A stretch of 64,000 bases of DNA. It comes from Schizonepeta tenuifolia (Eukaryota > Streptophyta > Magnoliopsida > Lamiales > Lamiaceae). The translations under genes were made by a program, and so were the position numbers. The stretch is taken from positions 98,675,733 through 98,739,732 of the forward strand of contig CM055959.1 in assembly GCA_029490685.1 (NCBI GenBank), written 5' to 3'. The notes beneath the pieces are model-generated. The model saw only the letters and a list, made by a program, of their open reading frames with translations. It made no database searches and had not been told where the DNA came from. This document shows positions 55,095 to 64,000 of this stretch, piece after piece. Each line of letters starts with the position of its first letter. The stretch's first letter is position 1.

Positions 55095-58000
55095 AATACA
55101 AATTATTATGTTTTACTTCTAAGTATTGATTTTAAAAATCATCTTGTCTTCTATTTGAAAATTGTGATTTTGTTGCACTTTCATTGATCGTTCTTAATCC
55201 TTCTTTTTTCTCGATCTATTTGGGCCCGTCATGTTTTAGGTTAAATTGACATCCTTATCTAACGGGCTTGGTTAGAAATGATAATTGGTTGTGTGTCCAC
55301 GTATTAAATACTAAATATAAAGACCGCGCCACGATGGACTCAATCTTGAGAACTTTCAATATTAAACATTAACCACATTACCGCTAGGCCAACATACATA
55401 CACGATATCCACCCACTAACATATCTCAATCTGAATGTAAATTTCTATACTCGTACCCTTCTCAAATCCGATTAAAAAGGAGATTTTATTATCCATACCA
55501 TTTTATTATCCATACCCTTCTCAAACTCGTTATGTAAATATGTTAATTACAAATTCACTCAATTAATCGGGTTAAATTTTTTGGGGCTATAAATTCTCGA
55601 AAATAATCATTTTTTTTCTTAATCTATTTGGACCGATCAACATAAATACAGACAAAAATAGTAACATATCAATTAATTTGATATGTGTGTTTTGACGGCA
55701 AAAAAAAACTTACAAAATAACAAAAAAAAGTAAAAATAGTGAATTTTAGGGCGGGTTTTCCAATGACGTAAACAAAAAGGACTCAGAGAAAATTTCTCCA
55801 GCCCAATTCCACGTATTGGACCGAACTAGAGCTTAGTTCTACATTCATCCCACTAGTTTTTTAGACCGCCCAATATGCCAATTAGACAAAATTCTTCTCT
55901 ACACTCTCTCTCTTCACCACCTCTCATCTCTCTTACTCTCACCTCCAACAAACTTTCAATTTTCAACTAAATATACAAGCATTACATTTATCCTATTTAT
56001 CCTACAATTTAAATTTTGGCCAAACTGAAGTTGACGTGACAGCCAAAATTATTCATATAAACATAATGACATATCATCTCCATAAGCATTTTAATATAAA
56101 GGTTCAATTTACTTAAAATACACAAATTTGCATTTTTTCAGTTTTAAAGGCAAAACTTATCGTTTAAAGAGAAAAAGTTTTTTTTTTCTATATTTAAACA
56201 AATTAAACCTTTCAACAACAAAAAAAAGGCGTCGAACGATATGTTAGACGATGTTTATCAGAGATCAGGCATAACACCCAACCGGACCTTTTTTAATATT
56301 TAACTAATTTCTCTATCTTCCACATCCTCAATACTTTTTCAACCCAACCACTATTACTTTTGTCTAGTTTATCAGTGACCACCCCAACCACCCAAACCAC
56401 AACATTATATAAATTTGTTTTGCATGATTTTTAATGCTAATATAATTATTTGTAATAAAGATAATTAAAATAATCTGAAATTAATGTAAAATTATAAATA
56501 AAATATAATGATGACAAATTAAAATGAGTATTATATCCTTGGGACGGATTAAAATTTTGGGATGAACTAAAATTTTAAAAATTGTAGAAAGAATAGTTGT
56601 CATCATTCATGGTAAAGAAAATAGATGATAAAGAAAATAGAGTGTGTGATAAAATGAAAGTTATATGAAGAAAAAAGAAGAGATTTTTTTATGTGTAAAA
56701 TTATAGCAAATTTGGTCTCTATTTATAGAGTATGAAAAAATATGAATTTTGGTATAATTTTTATTTATTTTTAAAATAATATATGATTTTATCTTAATAT
56801 AAAAAAAATAAACCAATGAAATGGAGACAAGTGTCTCCATCTCATTAGTTGTTACTTTAAAGAGAGAGAGAGAGAGGCCATACGGTCTTTTTTGTGGAAT
56901 TGTCGAACGCGGTGGCTTTGCTATCCCATCTTTTTCCCATTTTTTTTTTATTTTATTTTTTGCTGATGTGGCGGCAACCACATCAAGCCAAGGTCGCCGA
57001 TAATCGTGGTCTTAATGTGGACAACGTTGGTTGCTCAAGGCTCAAGCACTTCAACTTGGCTAAATTTGTATAGTACGGAAAAATTACAATAAATATAAAG
57101 TCCGTGTGATTCGAAGAAACTTTGAAAGTTTATGGGTAAACCAAAAATTAAGCAAACTTTTGTGTAAATTAATTCTTATAAGTGGAAAATTGCTGAATAT
57201 TCTTATCTCATAGTAGAGTCCAAAGTTTTTTTAGGCCCATAACTTTAAGTGTATTGCAATTGTAGGACAAATTTTTCCGGGCTTGCAATTGTCGGACAAA
57301 TATTCTAATTTTTAGCATCCGTAGTACAAATTAAGCCCGATCGGGCTAAATCGCATGTGCAACTCACATGATTCAATTTTTGCGGGCTGATGTATAACCC
57401 AAATCGAGAGTCGTACCATTTCTTCAAAGAGCAGTCTGAAAATGAAATCGATAGCAGAGATGAGCAGTGATGGTGTAGTGTTTTTGCTACTGAACAATGC
57501 TATATTTAGCCCAAGATTTGTGATTCAACTTCTACCCATTTTGTGTGATTACTTTGGTACATACTCTGGCCATATTTTGAAAATTTGAGAATTGAGATAA
57601 ATAGGAATAGAGAGGTATGAGGAGTGCTACATAGGATTTTTTTTTACGTAGAGTCGTTTTCGTTTATATAATATATAGATAATATAGATTTTATTAAATC
57701 CATATATATAGGTAATGGGATAAGAATAATGTTATGGGTGATTTAATTAAATTATGTATACCCATGATTTACATAATGTGTCATTGACAAAAACTTACGA
57801 GTATAAATGAAGCAATACAATTATGATTTCTTATATCAATCATTTTTAGGATTTGATTTTGTTTTTGATTCATATTGGCATCTTGATTGTTGTAAAGAGC
57901 CACGCTCGGTAAAATTATGAATTTTTTAAGCAATTTATGTTCGTGTATAAATTTTGAACTGATTTGTATATCATAGACTTTTCGAGTTTATACTTAAAAT

Positions 58001-58779
58001 TAAAATAAATTGATATGTTTATAACATTAATACATTTAAATAATGTTTACTTTAAAATATACATGTTTATAGCGAACAGTGAGTATTACAATGGAGGTTT
58101 AAGACGTGAACAAATTGTAATTTTTTAAAATTGGAAAGAAAAGGTAACATAATAATATATAAGCATGTCCAAATCACTAGCGGAGATTATTATACTAGGT
58201 ATGTGGGGAACAAATATTAAACAAAGTATAATATTCAAGGTTAAGGATACGTTCTCTAGCATTATCACTCCAGTCTCGGACTGTGTTGTCTGATATTAAG
58301 GTTGTCTTACCTGATATCTCCCAAAGATACATGCCTTGGGTGTCACGGATATCCCTTCATCAAGGGTTGAAGTGGGAGCCTACGTGGAAGGCCCTTTCTC
58401 TTTCCTGTCGTACTCTTTCTTTTGTTTAAAAGCATTCAAAGGTGTAAATCAGAGCTGTGTTGCCGGCTTCTCTTCCGACCTTCTGAAGTCAAACTTGGTG
58501 ATATGGTACCAATGTGATCGTGGTATACGGTTCCCTACACCGTGTATTCTTACTTAATAGACTTGCGTGTATTACTGTGTAAAATTATATTTAATGAGTT
58601 GCATCGAGTAACGGGTATAAAATTAAATGTACATTTATACAATATATTATTAATATTTACTTTATGATGTAGTATTTATATAATATAATAATATTATTAT
58701 ACGGGTATGTGTATATAAATATTTGGATGTGATTAATTTATGGATATTTATTCCTATATGGATTTCGGATCTAATTTTT
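55095..58779. other. AT-rich spacer
   Basis: No gene is recognised. It holds a reversed SINE-like segment near 55290-55400 (GCTAGGCCAAC on the plus strand), a GA tract at about 56860-56876 and short unrelated ORFs, including 58336-58557, which has no family signature. Confidence 0.4.
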
Positions 58780-59030
58780 TTTTTCATAAATATTATACTT
58801 ATCCGACCCCAAAAATTATGTATAGTTTTCCTTTTTCACTTGTCCCCCTAAATTATGCATAGTCCATTTTAGGAAATACCTCTTCCACTTATTAACCTTA
58901 TAATGTGGGACCCCATTTCCATTTACATCTACTTTTCCTCCATTTACATCTCACTTTCCATGATTTTCTTAAAACACGTGCCCCCAAAATTATGCATAAA
59001 TTTGGGGGTCGGAATATATGAAAAATCGCA
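58780..59030. mobile_element. MITE with TCCGACCCC ends
   Basis: TTCATAAATATTATAC then TCCGACCCCAAAAATTATG on the left face TTTGGGGGTCGGAATATATGAAA on the right. Interior AAATTATGCATA motifs recur. No ORF. Confidence 0.65.
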
Positions 59031-59375
59031 TCGATGCGAAGGGCAAAAAACATATAACTATTCGTGACGATGACGGTAGGCCATGACACAACAACTACCA
59101 TGATTTATGGTGAAATTTTTGACAGATTGTGAGATAATTACAAAATTAATTATTTTAAAAATTGATTATTTTTATTTTATGCATGTGTTTATTTTGATTT
59201 CCTTTGGTTTCCTTGCAGCTGAAAGAAGTTGATAAGAGAGACTACCTCTTTTCACTTGAATTATTCTCATTTGTATGTAATTTAATAATTCTCTTAGTAA
59301 TTCGTAGTTGTACTAACTTTAAACAAATTATTTAATTGTATTTTTAATATAAAATATCATAATATTAAGTGACCC

Positions 59376-59399
59376 CAAATTCGACGGGTTACACACTAG
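59376..59399 (+). mobile_element. Helitron-like 3' terminus (plus strand)
   Basis: AAATTCGACGGGTTACACACTAG then T. Nearly identical to the inverted end at 55065-55094 but with only half of the hairpin. Confidence 0.4.
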
Positions 59400-59887
59400 T
59401 TATGTTAGAAATTTAGTCTTAATATAACTCTTCATTGCTTTCGATAAATCGTGTTGGTCAATTATGTTGCAATTAATCAATTACCAATTAACTAATTTAC
59501 AAGTGATTTAATTAATTAGCTCTATAATTTACATGCAGAATAATAACAAAAACTCTCGAAAAAAATATATTAATACTTTAACATGTATGTGAAAGTTTGC
59601 AATTTCAGGTTGAATCGTTTTAGGGTTGTTTCTATTAGCTTCAATTGGATAATGAATAACATAAACAAAACTACTATGATAATATGCATGAGTTTGTATG
59701 GAAATTGTATAAACTTGTACAAATCAAAGTACTACTTGTGAAATTGTAAATTGTTTATATTAGTAATTAGAGCCAGAAAAGAAATTAAATAAAAAAAATC
59801 CGGAGCATCTCAATGCTCTTAGATATGCATCTCATTATACATAGTGTAGTATATATAAATACACGTTATAGTGCATATGAGCTGACC

Positions 59888-59927
59888 GTAGCGCGTGAGA
59901 GGCGCACGCGTGCAGTGCACGCGCTAC
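59888..59927. repeat. GC-rich hairpin
   Basis: GTAGCGCGTG and CACGCGCTAC are perfect complements around a 20-base GC-rich loop. It is an abrupt GC island in AT-rich DNA, next to GTGCATATGAG, which resembles the motif of the 26453-27154 element. Confidence 0.75.
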
Positions 59928-60325
59928 GCGCACCTCAGGCTGTGAGCCACGTCTCACCAGAGAGTAGCTCTTTCTACAATTGTACTAACATGAGATATTT
60001 GTTGCGTGGTTACATGTTACATTAATTTGGAAGGTGTTGATATATTACAGCATTTTTGGAACCTTTTCTCTCTAAAACTTTATTTTCTTGAAATAAATGC
60101 ATTCATCATCATTCATTCGGAATTAAAGCTTAAACTACAAATCAACAACTAAAACGTAGGTTATCTACAAAAAGTAAGCATGAGTTTTGATCAATATATA
60201 GGAACATCAACTAACAAATTCTGCTTCCGTCTATGAATACATGAAACATGTTCAGTAATTGGAGAATATCCAAAACGAAATAAAACATTCATCAAATCTT
60301 TCAAAATAAAAAATCCTCAACACCT

Positions 60326-60652
60326 TTATTCTATAGAATCTTTCAATTCTAATTGAATATGGTTTGGAACTTTGGCTTGAAGCTGTTGCATGAGGTTGTC
60401 CGTATCAGCTTGCATCCCAGCTTTGATGTGAGCTGATGATACATGATACTGAAGGCTGCCAATAATAATTTTCTGAAGCACCATGCAATTATCCAAAATA
60501 CACGTTACCAATTCGACAATACGATCATGAATGCCCACACATTGCCAGGAACTCATTTGGAACGCGAACACTTTGAGATGTTGGTGCGGAGATCTCACAA
60601 CAATCATCATAACTCCATCCATGCAGTCCGATCTCTAATAATGTCAAAAAAT

Positions 60653-60721
<69 letters not shown>

Positions 60722-60970
60722 TCATATGTGAGAAATGAGAATAAATCTGGACCCTTGATTTTCATTGATCAATGGCTCAGATTTGGCGATGCATTATGTT
60801 GTAGTAATTTATGCATTACAATGTTTATGCATTACGTTTCTGCAGTTTATGCATTAGATTGTGTATGCATTACATTTCTGCAATATATGCATTTCCAATA
60901 TAATAAAATTGCATTAAAATATATCATTCTCACGTTTTTATATAAAATTCATTCTCACCAGATCGCTACC

Positions 60971-61012
<42 letters not shown>

Positions 61013-61870
61013 TAGTAAAATGACTGCGAGCAAAAATATAAGAAAAATGGTTGTAATGTAAAAAAGTAACCTTTATTTTGATTTCTTCAAGACGAGGAGA
61101 TGCCCATATTAGAGCAGTTACCGGCAGGACTGTGCTTATACACTTCATCAATAGTAACCGCCAACTTCTTCAAGTTAGGCATTTTCAGAAACCCACTCAT
61201 CCCAACCACCTACGGATACAATAAATCATAAGTAGTTATATGTAAAAACAAAACTAAATCAACTTGTAGCTACTTTTGTGATGCAGTAAGTAGTAAGTAG
61301 CCTAACCTTGGGACAAGAGAGAGCTAACAAGAGGCCTTGCAGTTGGGAAGCTCTAAGTTTAAGATCCGCCTCAGCTAGTTTCTGAACATTCTCAAACGAC
61401 AGCATCCCTCCTGACTCGGAGAAACTAATCTGAGTAAGATTTGGGGCAGAAACTCTTATGGATTTCTGACCATAGCACATAGATACATCCAGATGCTTTA
61501 ACAAGAGGCTTGCACAACAACTGAACATCAGATGTTAGCATTAGACATTCGATCATCAATTGCTCCAACAACGGGCAATTCCGTAGGAACAACTCGATAT
61601 CTTCACCACCCACTATCATCCATTTCAAATCTTCTCAGGGATTGAAATATTGAAGTTTCAGGAGCCCTAGATGTTATGCTCTCTTCTCTCCACAACTCTT
61701 TTTGAGTAAAATAAGTGAATAGTATTCACAATATCCAAAGTCCAATTCAAAACTCTCAACATGTCTCGAGAGAACAAATTTAAGCCATTTGATGACTGAG
61801 CCCTTGTCTGATTTCCTAACATATCGTGTTGTGTTCGTGCTCGTGAAAAAAGAATAAACAGAGCATACAC
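60326..61870 (-). pseudogene. F-box/FBD/LRR gene, degenerate 3' part
   Basis: Recognisable exon pieces run on the minus strand. About 61810-61650 gives KWLKFVLSRHVESFELDF, and 61640-61307 gives LRRs (IELFLRNCPLLEQLMIECL; IRVSAPNLTQISFSESGG). A donor at 61306 joins in phase to 61209-61071 (GFLKMPNLKKLAVTID; SPRLEEIKIK). A further in-phase junction leads to 60634-60326, an FBD-type end (SPHQHLKVFAFQ; LDNCMVLQKIIIG). At least three frameshifts or stops break it, near 61110, 61520 and 61640. The last intron contains the (AT)n-bounded element. Intact relatives are substrate receptors of SCF ubiquitin ligases. No F-box lies directly upstream; a separate copy is at 63130-63640. Confidence 0.7.
60654..61010. 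mobile_element. Microsatellite-bounded element with TGCATTA array, in F-box intron
   Basis: An (AT)n tract (60654-60687) and (GA)n tract (60688-60719) precede GGTTCATATGTGAGAAATGAGAATAAATCT, which matches the start of the 38435 element. Next comes an array of about eight ATGCATTA-type motifs, then AAATTCATTCTCACCAGATCG and a second (AT)n tract (60973-61010). The ORFs here are pure repeat (IYIYIY, ERERER). Confidence 0.7.
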
Positions 61871-62919
61871 TATAAATGGTTCATGTCAAGTATGCACAGG
61901 CATGCCTAATGACAATATGCAAATATGTCCTAAACAAATCTTTATATTAGAGTAAACAATAGCCAAATACATAGAAAATGATACATATGATTAACATCAT
62001 CATGCGTGTAAAACTAATCATGAATATTAAGATTATTTTAATATAAAAATATAACTTCTAATTATTACAGCAAATAAAACACCAATAACTGAATTAATAC
62101 TCAATAACTATATGAAAGTCATTGGACAGCAATTGATCTATCTCATACAACACAACAAAAATAAAAACTGTTAAAAGAAAGTAATAGAGCAAACACTTTG
62201 AGTGCTGTCTCCAGATTATATTATTCGCCAGAAAATCAGACTTTTCATCCATTGCAACTTCAATCAATTCGAACCTGAGAAAATAGCATTACAAAATGCA
62301 GGATTAATTGCATGATTTGCAACCACATGCAATTTAAAAACTGATATTCTTGCAGAATGTGACAATAAATTTTAGAAACCTGAAACATTAAATTTGAAAC
62401 CTGGTGCTCTGCTACGGTTCAGCTCTGCCAACTTTTTAGTTTTCAAAAGATGGAACTATTAATATTGTGAAGTGAAACCCCAAATAGCTTATACACTACG
62501 CACCGATTCAAAAAAAAAAAAAAAAAACATGAGCTGCATTCAGAATGTAATAATGTATGAAACTATGTTTAGGCCAAACTATGAGCTGCATTCTGAATCG
62601 GGATCCAGTATAGATGAAAATGGGCTTTTCTATGGCTTGAATTTTCTAATGCTTTAGTTTCGATTTGCATTACTCTGCAAGACTGCAACTATCATTTCTT
62701 GGAAAATCTCTCTCTCTCAGCTTGAGTTTTCAAAATCTTTTTAAGCCTCGAGGCGTTTTGTCATAGAACCACGAGGTGTAAGGCTTGGGGCGATGCGAGG
62801 CGTAAGCCTCAAACTTTAAGTATATAAAATATATAATATATACAATGATGCATATAAATATATAAAATGACATCAAAACACATAAAAATCACAAGAAAAA
62901 CACATAAACATCGCAAGAA
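61871..62919. other. Spacer within the decayed F-box tandem
   Basis: The stretch 61900-62110 is similar to 63690-63900, for example CAATAGCCAAAT and AAAACACCAATAA. This marks a segmental duplication. An 18-A run ends at 62527. 62735-62812 has AAGCCTCGAGGCG and GAGGCGTAAGCCTC repeats in both orientations, a common plant repeat type. Confidence 0.5.
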
Positions 62920-63025
62920 AGTCTAATGCTCAATCATATAAGCACATCACAAAAAAGTCGAATGCTCAATCACATAAACATATAAACATAAATTAGATCT
63001 CAAATCAAGTCTAATGCTCAATCAA
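62920..63025. repeat. Short tandem repeat AGTCTAATGCTCAATCA
   Basis: Three spaced copies of AAGTCTAATGCTCAATCA (the second with one change), with CATATAA-type spacers of variable length. Confidence 0.8.
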
Positions 63026-63129
63026 AATAGCCATGATCCTTTTTAATTAGCTAAAACTTAGAAAAAGTCCCTAAATCGCATCTCAAGCATGACAAGCAGC
63101 CTAGCACCAACTGAACTGTAGAGGCAAGC

Positions 63130-63640
63130 AAATGTTTTGGAAAAGCTTTGAAGTCCAATTCCAAACTCTCAACCTGTTTCGAGAGAATAAATCAAAGCTA
63201 TTTGGTGACTGCCACTTGTCTGGTTTCTTCACACAGAGATATTCTGAATTTCTTCAAGGAAAGAGCTTTATGCAATTGGATAACTGAGTTTACTGTTTCA
63301 ATATAATTGCACCTCTCCGTTCCCCATAAACCGGGACATCATCATCAGAGTAGAGATAATCATAAAGGAAAATATGCTTATCGAACTCGAGATTAGGAGT
63401 GTGATTCCACAAATCTGACCATCGAGAAGAAAGAGCACTAGTGGTTGCGGCTTCTTTCAACATAGGAAAGATAGTATACTGAAACAGTAAACTCGGTTAT
63501 CGAATTGCATAAATCTAACCATCGGGACGAAAAACAGTAGAGGCTGTGGCTTCTCTCAACCGTAGAAAAGATACCATCACAAACAAAATGTCATCAGGCA
63601 ACTGAATCATTCTAAGAACTCTGCCATTGACTCTCCTACC
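63130..63640 (-). pseudogene. F-box gene, degenerate 5' part
   Basis: On the minus strand, ATG at 63610 opens an F-box start (MIQLPDDILFVMVSFLRLRE), which soon stops. About 63480-63300 gives KEAATTSALSSRWSDLWNH and TPNLEFDKHIFLYDYLY, completing the F-box and its linker. A third frame gives HKALSLKKFRISLCEE and, after two stops, FILSKQVESLELDF, matching the segment also present at about 61800-61730. Several frameshifts make it a relic. It is the 5' complement of the 60326-61870 copy. Confidence 0.7.
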
Positions 63641-64000
63641 GCACTATCAAACAAAGCAACAATCCAATAAGAAAGGAAAAAACAAAGCAATAATTAAGAA
63701 AATATATAAGCCAAAGTTAAAATCTTCAATAGAAAAACACAGCTATCACATGATTTACAATAGCCAAATGATCGGAAGAAAATAATTCATATGATTCACA
63801 TCCTCATAGGTTTAAAAGTAATCATTAACATTTAAGATACCTTTAAAATAAAAATAAAACTTCTGATTTTAAGCAATAAAAACACCAATAATACATTTTG
63901 CACATATATTATCCAGAATATTGGATACAAAGTCCAAAAATTAGGGCAACTAACAAACACTGCACATAGCAAAATCAAGAAACATAAGATAGGAGTGCAA
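63641..64000. other. Spacer, right edge
   Basis: AT-rich. Part of it duplicates 61900-62110. No coding signature. Confidence 0.5.

Larger units (their letters stand above)
59031..60320. other. Spacer with local GC-rich hairpin
   Basis: Mostly AT-rich and non-coding. A Helitron-like end lies at 59376-59399 and a GC-rich island at 59885-59940. TTTCCTTGCAGCTGAAAGAAG at 59207 looks like a splice acceptor plus exon start, but the frame closes quickly and has no partner. Confidence 0.45.

Noticed and set aside
58336..58557. 73-codon ORF as a small protein gene
   Set aside because: No family resemblance, no promoter signal, and it lies in repeat-derived spacer.
59207..59275. Exon-like acceptor and coding start
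   Set aside because: The acceptor is good, but the open frame is about 20 codons and no neighbouring exons fit. It may be a captured fragment or chance.
60443..61151. ORFs with IYIYIY and ERERER runs
   Set aside because: They are translations of (AT)n and (GA)n microsatellites.

Overview
This is nuclear DNA from a flowering plant, most likely an asterid eudicot and plausibly Lamiales. Genes are spliced, spacers are AT-rich, and the window is crowded with plant transposable elements. The Lamiales leaning rests on a TPS-a terpene synthase and an R1-type coiled-coil resistance fragment, so it is an inference. There is no bacterial, organellar or CRISPR content.

Layout. (1) 1-5816 is a conserved genic island. 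It holds the 3' end of a SHOC1-like meiotic gene (+) converging on an eight-exon C2/coiled-coil 'myosin heavy chain-related' gene (-), rebuilt here exon by exon (about 827 aa). From memory this pair is adjacent in Arabidopsis too (AT5G52290/AT5G52280), so it looks like retained microsynteny. (2) 5817-11624 is AT-rich spacer with small inverted-repeat elements. (3) 11625-25244 is one complete minus-strand Copia element of Sirevirus type. It has 1.57-kb LTRs, a CCTTC target duplication, a primer-binding site and polypurine tract, broken gag and pol, and a 1034-codon ORF downstream of pol. By eye the LTRs differ by only about 17 substitutions, so the insertion is young. (4) 25250-32130 is a nest of elements: a SINE, a tandem duplication that preserves an empty insertion site, and a 4.6-kb PIF/Harbinger transposon. 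The Harbinger element has two inverted genes with near-identical promoters and carries a solo LTR between them. (5) 35108-37525 is an apparently intact four-exon cytochrome b561 gene (230 aa). (6) 37526-45600 is spacer with MITEs, microsatellite-flanked elements, an NLR N-terminal relic and a LINE relic. (7) 45635-54759 is a seven-exon TPS-a terpene synthase (550 aa) whose introns are swollen by at least eight repeat insertions. (8) 54760-64000 is repeat-rich spacer, then two decayed copies of an F-box/FBD/LRR gene (-).

The intact host genes are the coiled-coil gene, the cytochrome b561 gene, the terpene synthase and the visible end of SHOC1. They show no shared pathway and look like independent neighbours. 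Most of the rest is transposon biology. The most unusual signals are element architectures: fold-back elements carrying arrays of short CA-rich motifs, elements bounded by (AT)n tracts, and the mirrored promoters of the Harbinger element. I do not see a clearly new multi-gene system.
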